A stretch of 64,000 bases of DNA from Pseudonocardia sp. 73-21. GTDB taxonomy: Bacteria > Actinomycetota > Actinomycetes > Mycobacteriales > Pseudonocardiaceae. The notes below the pieces were generated by a model that saw nothing but the letters and a program-made list of their open reading frames with translations, searched no databases and had not been told where the DNA came from. The translations under genes and the position numbers were made by a program. Below are positions 56,868 through 64,000 of this stretch, piece after piece; the stretch's first letter is position 1, and each line of letters opens with the position of its first letter. The stretch covers positions 106,353-170,352 of the forward strand of contig NZ_MKVV01000028.1 in NCBI RefSeq assembly GCF_001899645.1. Reading direction: 5' to 3'.

Positions 56868-57299
56868 CTAGATCAGGCCGGGCAGCACCTCCTCCTGCGC
56901 CTGGGCGTAGGTGTCCTCGTGTTCGTCCTGGTACCGCTGCCAGGCCTCGGCGTCCCATATCTCGGCGCGCGTGAACGCGCCGATCACCACGCACTCCTTG
57001 GTGAGCCCCGCGTAGCGGCGCAGCTCGGGCGTGATGGCGATCCGACCCTGGGAGTCGGGGTTCTGCTCGTCGGTACCGGAGAACAGGTTGCGCTGGAACA
57101 CGCGCGCCGACTCGCTCGTGAGCGGCGCGGACGCCACCTTCTGAGCGAGCTCGCCGAAGGCGTCCCTGGTGAACACGTACAGGCAGTGGTCCTGCCCCTT
57201 CGTGATCATCAGTCCGCCTCGCAGCTCGTCGCGAAATTTCGCGGGCAGCGTGAGCCGCCCCTTGTCGTCGAGTTTCGGGGTGTAGGTGCCGAGGAACAC
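56868..57299 (-). CDS. mraZ: Transcriptional regulator MraZ
   Basis: First gene of the division and cell wall cluster and its regulator; MraZ rings bind TGGG-type direct repeats in its own promoter. 143 residues with two AbrB-like halves: FLGTYTPKLDDKGRLTLPAK (1-20) and NPDSQGRIAITPELRRYAGL (about 80-100). The frame is open to GTG 57314, but GTG 57299 (VFLGTYTP) gives the normal MraZ start, with GGAGG 8 nt upstream. Confidence 0.94.
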   Translation of the reverse strand: MFLGTYTPKLDDKGRLTLPAKFRDELRGGLMITKGQDHCLYVFTRDAFGELAQKVASAPLTSESARVFQRNLFSGTDEQNPDSQGRIAITPELRRYAGLTKECVVIGAFTRAEIWDAEAWQRYQDEHEDTYAQAQEEVLPGLI

Positions 57300-57312
57300 C
57301 GGCTCCACCTCC

Positions 57313-57372
57313 ACCCGAAGCCCCGTTGTGCCCCAGCGATCACCACACTACCCCACTTCCCTCCACCGTCAA
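57313..57372 (-). promoter_or_regulatory. mraZ promoter with MraZ-box direct repeats
   Basis: TTGACG (57372-57367) and TAGTGT (57350-57345), 16 bp apart, form a good housekeeping promoter. Inside and beyond it, GTGG recurs every 10 bp (GTGGAGGGAA, GTGGGGTAGT, GTGGTGATCG, then CTGG), the spacing known for MraZ binding sites. MraZ bound here would cover the -10, consistent with autorepression. Confidence 0.75.
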
Positions 57373-57444
57373 CAACTCCTGACCCGGCGTGCGGCCGCCT
57401 CGAACCGCATCACTGCAGCTCAGAGCGGGTGGAGGGAAGTGGGG
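57351..57444. repeat. Inverted 17-bp copy of the MraZ box
   Basis: CCCCACTTCCCTCCACC (57351-57367) recurs as its exact complement GGTGGAGGGAAGTGGGG at 57428-57444, facing moxR. The moxR side thus carries the first two 10-bp units of the MraZ box. Confidence 0.8.
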
Positions 57445-57620
57445 GGCGACAACGCTCCACCCACTCGCGCTACACGCTCCGTGTCGCGGAGGGCGACGAA
57501 AGCCGACGGTTCGGTGACGCAGAGCGCACATCCAGGCCTGCCGGGGCCGGAGTCGGGGCGGTGGGGGGCGTAGTGGGGGATCCGTGGGGAGGACGCCCCT
57601 GCCGGGGTGGGGCACAGTGG

Positions 57621-57650
57621 GGATGGACACCGAGGGGATGGACACCGAGG
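57621..57650. repeat. 15-bp tandem duplication upstream of moxR
   Basis: GGATGGACACCGAGG occurs twice head to tail. The region 57450-57756 also holds a TTGACA (57689) without an obvious -10, and nothing else recognised. Confidence 0.65.
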
Positions 57651-57756
57651 GGCGCGACCACCCGACCGGGGAACCCACCGGTCGCTCTTTGACAGAATGG
57701 TCCCGTTCTGGCACCCAGCAAGGACGACAACGAAGCAACGACCGCGAGGAGTTCGG

Positions 57757-58770
57757 GTGACCGCGACGAGCAGCCGCCCCGGTATGGAGTACCCCGGGGT
57801 GGAGGGGGCCGTCGGCCTCGCGGAGGTCGCCGACCTCGCCGGCCGCATCGCCACCAACATCCAGCGCGTCATCGTCGGCAAGCCCGACGTCGTGCGCGTC
57901 GCGCTGGTCACGCTGCTCGCCGAGGGCCACCTCCTCGTCGAGGACGTGCCGGGCGTCGGCAAGACGTCGCTGGCCAAGGCGCTCGCGCGGTCCATCGACT
58001 GCTCGGTCAGCCGCGTGCAGTTCACCCCCGACCTGCTGCCCGGCGACATCACGGGCATGTCGGTGTTCAACCGGCAGACCACGGAGTTCGAGTTCCGTCC
58101 GGGGCCGGTGTTCGCCAACGTCGTCATCGCCGACGAGATCAACCGCGCGTCGCCCAAGACCCAGTCGGCGCTGCTCGAGTGCATGGCCGAGCACCAGGTC
58201 ACCGTCGACGGCGCCACCTACGCCCTCGCCGCGCCGTTCATGGTCGTCGCCACGCAGAACCCCATCGAGATGGACGGCACCTACCCGCTGCCGGAGGCCC
58301 AGCGCGACCGCTTCACCGCGCGCGTCAGCGTCGGGTACCCGGACGCCGCGGCGGAGCTGGCCATGGTCGACGAGCACGCGACCGCCGACCCCCTGGAGAA
58401 CCTGCGCGCGGTCACCGACGCGCGCCGCGTGCGCGCGGTCGTCGAGGCCGTGCGCCGGGTGCACCTGGGCCCGGAGGTGCGGCAGTACTGCGTCGACATG
58501 GTCAGCGCCACGCGCCGGCTGCCCGAGCTGCGCCTGGGTGCCTCCCCCCGCGCCACGCTGCAGCTCGTCCGGGCCGCGAAGGCCCAGGCCGCACTGGCCG
58601 GCCGCGGCTTCGTCGTCCCCGACGACGTGCAGGCCATCGCCGTGCCGGTGCTGGCCCACCGCCTGCTGCTGGCCCCCGACGCGGTGGCCGCGCGCCGCAG
58701 CACCACCGACATCGTGCGCAGCCTGCTGGGCCGGCAGGCGGTCCCGGCGCCGGGCCGCGCCGGAGCCTGA
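57757..58770 (+). CDS. MoxR-family AAA+ ATPase
   Basis: A 337-residue chaperone-like ATPase: Walker A in VEDVPGVGKTSLAKALA (about 56-72), Walker B in VIADEINRASPKTQSALLE (about 115-133), sensor 1 in VVATQNPIEMDGTYPLPEAQ and a C-terminal lid. MoxR proteins mature or activate partner complexes, here probably the VWA-like DUF58 protein and TgpA encoded downstream. GTG at 57757 with GAGGAG 6 nt upstream, chosen over the open frame back to 57607. Confidence 0.92.
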   Translation: MTATSSRPGMEYPGVEGAVGLAEVADLAGRIATNIQRVIVGKPDVVRVALVTLLAEGHLLVEDVPGVGKTSLAKALARSIDCSVSRVQFTPDLLPGDITGMSVFNRQTTEFEFRPGPVFANVVIADEINRASPKTQSALLECMAEHQVTVDGATYALAAPFMVVATQNPIEMDGTYPLPEAQRDRFTARVSVGYPDAAAELAMVDEHATADPLENLRAVTDARRVRAVVEAVRRVHLGPEVRQYCVDMVSATRRLPELRLGASPRATLQLVRAAKAQAALAGRGFVVPDDVQAIAVPVLAHRLLLAPDAVAARRSTTDIVRSLLGRQAVPAPGRAGA

Positions 58771-58775
58771 CGCCG

Positions 58776-60038
58776 GTGGCCGGCCGGGAGGGCCGCTTCT
58801 CCGGCCTCACCACCCGCGGTCGCTGTCTGCTCGCCGGTGGCCTGGCCACCGCCGCGTGCTCGGTGGTGCTCAACGAGCGCGACCTGCTGCGGGTCGGCGC
58901 CTTCGTCGCCCTGCTGCCGCTGTTCGCGCTGCTGCTCTCCGCCCGCACCCGGCGCACCCTGCGGGTCGACCGGGTCCTGACCCCCGCCCGGGTGTCGGTG
59001 GGCTCGGAGGTGTCGGTCGAGCTGCACCTGCGCGGCGCCGCGCTGCTGGGGTCGATGCGCCTCGCCGACACCGTCCCGGACGCCGCGGGCCCCCAGCCTG
59101 CGGCCCCGCCGCGCTTCACCGTCCACCGCTTCACCGGACGCGGCTCCGCCGTCATCACCTACCCGCTGCGCCCCGTGCTGCGCGGTGTCCACACCGTCGG
59201 ACCGCTGTTCGGCAGCGCCACCGACCCGCTCGGGCTCGCCGAGTTCGATCGCGCGCTGGCCGGCCCCGACCAGCTCGTCGCGCTCCCCCGGGTGGTCACC
59301 CTGCGCGGGCTGCCCGCGGCGCTGGGCTCCGGCGACGGCACCCCCGGTGCCGCCCGCGCCCACCAGGGCCACGGCAGTTCCGACGTCCTGACCAGGCCCT
59401 ACCGCCAGGGCGACGAGCTGCGCCGGGTGCACTGGCGCAGCACCGCCCGCTACGACGAGCTGATGGTGCGTCTCGAGGAACGGCCGTGGCGCGGCGGCAT
59501 CACCGTGCTGCTGGACCGTCGCGACGCCGCGCACCGCGGCCTCGGCGCGGCGTCCAGCCTCGAGTTCGCCGTCAGCCTCACCGCCAGCATCTGCGCCCAC
59601 CTCATCGCCCGCGGGGAACCCGTCACCGTGGTCACGGAGGACGGGGCCGCGCTCACCGGCCCGTCCGAGGTCCCCGGGCTCGACCCGGTCCTCGACGCCC
59701 TCGCCGCGCTGCGGCCCTCGGCCCGCACCGACCTGGGCGGACCGGAGCTCTCCCGCGACACCGACGTGCTGGCCGTGCTGGGCGCGGTCGCGCCGGGCCA
59801 GGTCGAGGGGCTGCTGGCCCGCCGGCCCACCGGCGGCCACGCGATCCTGCTCGACACCCCCACCTGGGACGCCGTGCCCGCGCCCCGCGGCGCCGGCTCG
59901 ACGGCGGGCACCGCCGCGGTGCTGCGCCGGGCCGGCTGGCAGGTCACCGTGGCCGGCGCCGGGTCGGCCCCCGACGTCGTGTGGGGCGCGCTGACCTCCG
60001 GCGCCGCCCCGGACGGCATGCAGGTGACTGTCTTGTGA
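58776..60038 (+). CDS. DUF58 domain protein
   Basis: A 420-residue protein: two hydrophobic segments near the N-terminus (CLLAGGLATAACSVVL; VGAFVALLPLFALLLSA, about 20-57), a beta-rich extracytoplasmic stretch, and the DUF58 core with VLTRPYRQGDELRRVHWRSTARYDELMVRL (about 205-235). It is the usual partner of MoxR and TgpA. GTG at 58776, 5 bp after moxR. Its TGA is overlapped by the GTG of a 22-codon ORF. Confidence 0.88.
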   Translation: MAGREGRFSGLTTRGRCLLAGGLATAACSVVLNERDLLRVGAFVALLPLFALLLSARTRRTLRVDRVLTPARVSVGSEVSVELHLRGAALLGSMRLADTVPDAAGPQPAAPPRFTVHRFTGRGSAVITYPLRPVLRGVHTVGPLFGSATDPLGLAEFDRALAGPDQLVALPRVVTLRGLPAALGSGDGTPGAARAHQGHGSSDVLTRPYRQGDELRRVHWRSTARYDELMVRLEERPWRGGITVLLDRRDAAHRGLGAASSLEFAVSLTASICAHLIARGEPVTVVTEDGAALTGPSEVPGLDPVLDALAALRPSARTDLGGPELSRDTDVLAVLGAVAPGQVEGLLARRPTGGHAILLDTPTWDAVPAPRGAGSTAGTAAVLRRAGWQVTVAGAGSAPDVVWGALTSGAAPDGMQVTVL

Positions 60039-60103
60039 CGCCCACCACCATCACGGCCCCCGTTCCGGCCGCGCCACCGGCTCAGGAGCACCCGGCCGCA
60101 TGA
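60035..60103 (+). CDS. 22-residue ORF linking the DUF58 gene and tgpA
   Basis: Reads MTPTTITAPVPAAPPAQEHP and two more residues. Its GTG overlaps the DUF58 stop (GTGA, 60035-60038) and its TGA overlaps the tgpA ATG (ATGA, 60100-60103). It fills the gap exactly, so ribosomes could pass from one gene to the next without a new ribosome site. No known domain; the Pro/Ala-rich peptide itself may have no function. Confidence 0.45.
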   Translation: MTPTTITAPVPAAPPAQEHPAA

Positions 60104-62316
60104 ACACCACCCTGACCCGCACCCCCGCTCCGGCCTCCGCTCCCCCGGCCCGCCCTCCGCTGCCGTGGACCACCGCCATCGCGGCCGGCGTCGCCGTCCT
60201 GCTGGCCGGGGTCCCCGTCAGCGCCGTCGTGCAGGGCGCCACCTGGGTCGGCGACGCCGTGCTCGTCGTCGGCGCGGTCGTGATCGTGGGGTTGCTGCTG
60301 CACCGCGCGGGGGCGGTGGTGGTGGCGGCCGGCCAGCTCGTCGCGGTCCTCCTCGTCCTGACCGCCCGGTTCACCGCGTCGGGCATCGCCGGCGTGGTCC
60401 CGGGGCCCGCCGCGTGGGGCGAGTTCGGCGGGCTCGTCGCCGGGGCGGGCGAGCAGATCTCGGTGGGCGTCGCCCCCGTGGCGCCCACCCCGGAGATCCT
60501 CTTCCTCGTCTCGGCCGCGTTCGGGCTGGTGGCGATCGCGGTGCAGCTCGCCGCCGTCGGCGCCCACGCCCCCGCGGCGGGCGGGGTGCCCCTGCTCGCC
60601 ATGTTCGCCGTGCCCGCCGCGCTGGCCGACGACCTGCTGCCGTGGTGGACCCTCGTCGGGGCCGCGGCCGGCTTCGGGCTGCTCCTGCTCGCCCGCGAGG
60701 GCGCCCGCCGCGAGCTCGCGGGCGGCTCGGCACTGGTCGCCGGCGCGGTCGTGGTCGCGCTCGGGGTGGGGGCGGCCGCGAGCTTCATCGGCACCACCGG
60801 CCGTTTCGAGGGCACCGGGGGCGGCGGGGGCGGCGGCTCCATCGGGCTGAGCCCGTTCACCGCGCTGCGCGGCCAGCTCAGCCAGAACACCCCCACCGAG
60901 CTGTTCCGGGTACGGGGCCTGCCGCAGGCCGCCTACCTGCGGGCGCTCACCCTGCGCGACTACGTGCCCAACGCCGGGTGGAAGGCCACCCGCCCCGACC
61001 CGGGCCCGGCCCTGCCCGGCACCGTCCTGCCGTCCTTCGGCGGGCCGCAGACCACGATCGACATCGAGAACACGGCTTTCCGCGACTACTGGCTCCCGGT
61101 CTACGGCGTCCCGGTCGCCGTCACCGGCCTGCCCGCCGGCCAGTGGGCGTACGACGAGAGCAGCGGCACCGCCTACACCTCCCGCCCCCGCGAGGACGGC
61201 CAGTGGAGCGAGCGCGCGTCGCTCGCGCAGCCCACCGCCGAGCAGCTGCGCGCCGCCGACGGGCCGGGCAGCCCGGGCAACGAGTACCTCAACGTGGGCG
61301 GCGTCGACCGCCGGGTCACCGCACTCGCCCGTGAGACGACGGCCGGCCGGACCACCGCGTTCGACAAGGCCATGGCCCTGCAGGACTACTTCGCCGGGCC
61401 GACGAGCCAGTTCCGGTACAGCCTCCAGACCGCACCCGGGGGCGGGGACGACGCCCTCGTCGAGTTCCTGACGGTCGGCAAGGCGGGCTACTGCGAGCAG
61501 TTCGCGTCGGCGATGGCGGTGATGCTGCGCACCGTCGGGGTGCCGGCCCGGGTCGCCGTCGGGTTCACCGGTGGCGTCGTCAAGGGCGACTACCGCTCGA
61601 TCACCACCGCCGACGCCCATGCCTGGGTGGAGGCCTGGTTCCCCGGCATCGGCTGGACCACGTTCGACCCCACCCCGCTGGCCGACGGCCGCACCATCAC
61701 CCCGCCCTACGTCGCCGAGGCGCAGGCGCAGGCCGACCCGGGCGGCACCGACGGCCAGGACCCCGCGACGCAGGACGCCCGTCAGCGGCCGGTGCCGACC
61801 ACCGCGCCGGCCGCGCCGGACCCGGTCGCCCCCGACGTCACCGCGCCCGATCCGGCCACCACCTCCAGCGTGCCGGCCTGGCCGTTCGTCGTTCTCGCCG
61901 CGGTGCTGCTGCTCGGCGGCGCCGCCCTGGTACCGGCGGGCCTGCGCGTCCGGGACCGCCGGAGGCGGCTGGCCGCGGTGGACGGCGGCGGCCCGGACGC
62001 CGCCGCCGCCGCGTGGGCCGAGCTGATGGCCGAGTCGCAGGACCGTGGGGCGCCGACCCCACCCAGCGACACGGTCCGGTCCGGCGCACGGCGCCTCGTG
62101 CACGAGCACCAGCTCGACGGCGGCGCCCAGCAGGCCCTGCGCGACCTCGTGGGCGCGGTGGAGGCCAGCTGGTACGGCGGCGAGCAGCCTGCCCCCGGCG
62201 AGCTCGCCGGGCCCCTGGGCACGGTGCGCACGGCGATCGCCACCGATCGGCGGCTCAGCCTGCGGGAACGTCTGCTCCCGCGCTCGGTGACCCGGAGGAA
62301 GCGGACCAGCGTGTGA
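60100..62316 (+). CDS. tgpA: TgpA-type transglutaminase-like membrane protein
   Basis: A 738-residue protein: about six helices in the first 230 residues (DUF3488/TgpA N-terminal domain), an extracytoplasmic transglutaminase-like domain with the Cys in KAGYCEQFASAMAVMLRTVG (about 466), His in TADAHAWVEAWFPG (about 508) and Asp in WTTFDPTPL, a Pro-rich stretch, a further helix (VPAWPFVVLAAVLLLGGAAL, near 590) and a cytoplasmic DUF4129-like tail. Probably a cell-envelope protease or crosslinking enzyme of the MoxR-DUF58 group. Confidence 0.9.
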   Translation: MNTTLTRTPAPASAPPARPPLPWTTAIAAGVAVLLAGVPVSAVVQGATWVGDAVLVVGAVVIVGLLLHRAGAVVVAAGQLVAVLLVLTARFTASGIAGVVPGPAAWGEFGGLVAGAGEQISVGVAPVAPTPEILFLVSAAFGLVAIAVQLAAVGAHAPAAGGVPLLAMFAVPAALADDLLPWWTLVGAAAGFGLLLLAREGARRELAGGSALVAGAVVVALGVGAAASFIGTTGRFEGTGGGGGGGSIGLSPFTALRGQLSQNTPTELFRVRGLPQAAYLRALTLRDYVPNAGWKATRPDPGPALPGTVLPSFGGPQTTIDIENTAFRDYWLPVYGVPVAVTGLPAGQWAYDESSGTAYTSRPREDGQWSERASLAQPTAEQLRAADGPGSPGNEYLNVGGVDRRVTALARETTAGRTTAFDKAMALQDYFAGPTSQFRYSLQTAPGGGDDALVEFLTVGKAGYCEQFASAMAVMLRTVGVPARVAVGFTGGVVKGDYRSITTADAHAWVEAWFPGIGWTTFDPTPLADGRTITPPYVAEAQAQADPGGTDGQDPATQDARQRPVPTTAPAAPDPVAPDVTAPDPATTSSVPAWPFVVLAAVLLLGGAALVPAGLRVRDRRRRLAAVDGGGPDAAAAAWAELMAESQDRGAPTPPSDTVRSGARRLVHEHQLDGGAQQALRDLVGAVEASWYGGEQPAPGELAGPLGTVRTAIATDRRLSLRERLLPRSVTRRKRTSV

Positions 62317-62325
62317 CCACGCGAA

Positions 62326-62354
62326 AGCCGCCGCACCCGAGGGTGGCGGCGGCT
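62326..62354. terminator. Bidirectional terminator between tgpA and the DUF3040 gene
   Basis: AGCCGCCGCACCC (62326-62338) and GGGTGGCGGCGGCT (62341-62354) pair with a single bulge around a 2-nt tip (GA). It lies between converging genes and can serve both. Confidence 0.75.
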
Positions 62355-62368
62355 CGTCGCGTACTGCC

Positions 62369-62755
62369 TTATTCCTGCTCGAACCGGCGGCGGAAACGCT
62401 CTTCCATCCGGCCGGTGAAGCCGTTCTTGTCCGTCTCGGCCGCGGGCGCCTGGCCCGGGGCCGAGGACGCTCCGACGGAGGTGACCGCGAGCACGGCCCC
62501 GCCGAGCATCGCGACGAAGCCGACCACGCTGACCACGGGGATCGCCGGTACGAGCGTCAGGAGCGCCGGGACGGCGATACCGAGCACGAGAAGAGCGAGA
62601 CCGACGACGAACAGGGCGACGCCCTGCACACGACGCCGACGGGTGGGTTTGCGCAGCCGGCCACCACGGACGGTCGATGCGAACTTCGGGTCCTCGGCGT
62701 AGAGAGCGCGCTCGATCTGTTCGAGCAGCCGCTGCTCGTGCTCGGAGAGGGGCAT
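62369..62755 (-). CDS. DUF3040 membrane protein
   Basis: A 128-residue actinobacterial protein: MPLSEHEQRLLEQIERALYA then EDPKFAS at the N-terminus is the DUF3040 signature, followed by two helices (VQGVALFVVGLALLVLGIAV; VVSVVGFVAMLGGAVLAV, about 43-95) and a charged tail. Often found near the dcw cluster; function unknown. ATG at 62755 with GGAGG 7 nt upstream. Confidence 0.92.
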   Translation of the reverse strand: MPLSEHEQRLLEQIERALYAEDPKFASTVRGGRLRKPTRRRRVQGVALFVVGLALLVLGIAVPALLTLVPAIPVVSVVGFVAMLGGAVLAVTSVGASSAPGQAPAAETDKNGFTGRMEERFRRRFEQE

Positions 62756-62948
62756 GGCTTCGCCTCCGGCACTGTGTTCGTTCCTGTCGGGTCATCTTCC
62801 ATGGTGCCGGAACGACGCGACAACCGCCCGGGAGTGGGCGCCTGCTTCAGAGGATACGAGTCTCACGGCCCGACGACTACCCGGACTCGTCGAGCGGACG
62901 GGCCGATCTTTCGGAAGAAGAGGGCCGAAAGGGTGTGAGCTGCGACGC

Positions 62949-62967
62949 ACCGCCCGAATCAGGCGGT
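62949..62967. terminator. Hairpin after the methyltransferase gene
   Basis: ACCGCC (62949-62954) and GGCGGT (62962-62967) form a 6-bp stem with a 7-nt loop directly at the stop codon of the methyltransferase gene. The rest of the 211-bp gap to the DUF3040 gene shows nothing recognised. Confidence 0.45.
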
Positions 62968-63728
62968 CATCCCGACCGCCGGGCGAGCGCGTGCAGACGC
63001 GCCGAGAGGTCGAGCAGGGCCGGTTCGGCCGCCGCGAGGGCCTCGAGATCGGCGACGGAGCGGGCCCCGGCCGGGCCGCCGTCGCGCACCGAGCCCGGCA
63101 CCCAGCCCTCGAGCACGCCGTCGCCCTGCAGCAGCTCGAGCACCAGCGAGCCGTCGGCGGCCAGCAGCGCCTTCAGCGCGGCGGCGTCCAGCCGCCGGCG
63201 CACGACGTCACCCGGACCGTAGCGGCCGTCCGGGTCGGTCAGCAGCGTGCGTGCCTCGGTCAGCCGGCCGGCCACCGTGCGCGCCAGCACCGCCCCGTAG
63301 CGCCCGGCCACCAGCACCGACACCGCGCCGCCCGGGGCGGCCGCGCTGCGCAGGGCGGCCAGCGCCGCCGCGGCGTCGTCCACGATCTCGAGCAGGCCGT
63401 GCCCGAGCACCAGGTCGGCCCCGCCCTCGGCGACGACGTCGGCGAGCGCGTCGACGTCACCCTGCACCGGGGTGACCAGCCCGGCCACGCCCGCGTCCCG
63501 CGCCCGGCGGTGCAGCGCGGCGAGCGCGTTGGGGCTGCTGTCGACGACCGTGACGGCGCAGCCGGCGAGCGCCAGCGGCACCGCCCACGCGCCGCTGCCC
63601 CCGCCGACGTCGAGCACGCGTGGGGCCCGGGCGGCCGCCCGGGCCCGCACCGCCGCCAGCTCCGCCGCGACGGCACGGCGGACGGCACCGTCTCCCGAGC
63701 CGGGAACCGTGGCGGTGTTCTCGGTCAC
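62967..63728 (-). CDS. Class I SAM-dependent methyltransferase
   Basis: A 253-residue methyltransferase with motif I PRVLDVGGGSGAWAVPLALAG (about 38-58), VTVVDSSPNALAALHRRA and the VLGHGLLEIVDDAAAALAALRS segment. It resembles the SmtA/UbiG-type small-molecule or tRNA group, but the substrate cannot be read. GTG at 63728 with GGGAG 6 nt upstream. Divergent from the ParA-like gene. Confidence 0.85.
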   Translation of the reverse strand: MTENTATVPGSGDGAVRRAVAAELAAVRARAAARAPRVLDVGGGSGAWAVPLALAGCAVTVVDSSPNALAALHRRARDAGVAGLVTPVQGDVDALADVVAEGGADLVLGHGLLEIVDDAAAALAALRSAAAPGGAVSVLVAGRYGAVLARTVAGRLTEARTLLTDPDGRYGPGDVVRRRLDAAALKALLAADGSLVLELLQGDGVLEGWVPGSVRDGGPAGARSVADLEALAAAEPALLDLSARLHALARRSG

Positions 63729-63830
63729 CGAGTGCTCCCGACCGACGGCGCGGCGGAGACGAGAGCCGTGATGGTGGTGGCGGCGGTGAGCACAGACATG
63801 CCGCTGAGCGTAGTGGGCCCCACCTGGGGG

Positions 63831-63836
63831 TAGGTT
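63831..63836 (+). promoter_or_regulatory. Candidate -10 box of the ParA-like gene (leaderless)
   Basis: TAGGTT ends 7 nt before the GTG at 63844, with no ribosome site. Confidence 0.45.
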
Positions 63837-63843
63837 GATCGAC

Positions 63844-64000
63844 GTGCAGGTGGTCGCCACGTTGAGCCTCAAGGGCGGAGTGGGCAAGACGACGGTCGCG
63901 CTCGGCCTGGCCGGCGCCGCCCAGCAGCACGGTGTGCGCACCCTGGTGGTGGATCTCGACCCCCAGGCCAACGCCACCATCGCCCTCGACGTGGGGGCCA
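63844..64000 (+). CDS. ParA/MinD-family ATPase, N-terminal part (cut by window edge)
   Basis: The first 52 codons read MQVVATLSLKGGVGKTTVAL then GLAGAAQQHG, with the deviant Walker A KGGVGKTT of ParA/MinD ATPases at residues 10-17, and VVDLDPQANATIAL, the Walker A' region. Members position DNA, division or polar complexes. Whether this is a chromosome-partition ParA or another family member cannot be said from the part visible; no parB or centromere site is seen here. Confidence 0.88.
   Translation, partial: MQVVATLSLKGGVGKTTVALGLAGAAQQHGVRTLVVDLDPQANATIALDVGA

Noticed and set aside
57607..57756. N-terminal extension of MoxR in the open frame
   Set aside because: It is low complexity, encodes the 15-bp duplication, and a good ribosome site precedes GTG 57757.

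Overview
This window is a GC-rich (roughly 73%) stretch of an actinobacterial chromosome, most likely Pseudonocardia or a close relative. This rests on family content (DivIVA/Wag31, SepF, BsaP, NrtR, the DUF5753/DUF397 pair, DUF3040, an actinobacterial ileS T-box leader, meso-DAP-type MurE) and on frequent GTG starts; no rRNA or tRNA gene was recognised. Most genes lie on the minus strand, in tight operons with 4-bp ATGA/GTGA overlaps.

Left third (1-18.6 kb) is cofactor metabolism. It begins with the end of a histidine operon (hisD, then hisC cut by the window edge) and a small tautomerase. NAD synthesis follows as nadA-nadB-nadC, read leftward and divergent from nrtR, its probable Nudix-derived repressor, with a direct-repeat operator candidate between them. 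Then come a LON-domain protein converging on a PemK-like protein, a decayed Phd/VapC pair, and biotin genes bioA, (tandem GNAT), bioF, bioD, bioB and bsaP, with a PaaX-type regulator only 26 bp from bioA on the other strand. An XRE-DUF5753/DUF397 pair and an AbrB/VapC toxin-antitoxin pair follow.

Middle (18.6-35.9 kb): dnaE1; an alpha/beta hydrolase coupled to a glycosyltransferase, converging on a second glycosyltransferase; a DUF998 protein coupled to a DMT transporter; rluD coupled to lspA; a K+/H+ antiporter; a methyltransferase; and ileS behind a T-box leader.

Right part (35.9-64 kb) is cell growth and division. A two-helix, repeat-rich membrane protein precedes divIVA(wag31)-yggT-sepF-yggS-pgeF-ftsZ and then the dcw cluster ftsQ-murC-murG-ftsW-murD-mraY-murF-murE-ftsI-ftsL-rsmH-mraZ (written right-to-left in transcription: mraZ first). 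Divergent from mraZ is moxR-DUF58-(22-codon ORF)-tgpA, then DUF3040, a methyltransferase and the start of a ParA-type ATPase. Together these make lipid II, export it, polymerise it at the septum and organise polar growth.

Besides genes, the window holds three kinds of interspersed sequence: a 57-bp element with inverted GATATC arms (three copies), 22-bp-period CGCGAGTCG repeats clustered at gene 3' ends (four sites), and many perfect or near-perfect hairpins between genes. Many starts sit 6-8 nt after a TAnnnT hexamer with no Shine-Dalgarno sequence, which points to widespread leaderless transcription. All coordinates, motifs and repeats were read by eye; no database search was run.
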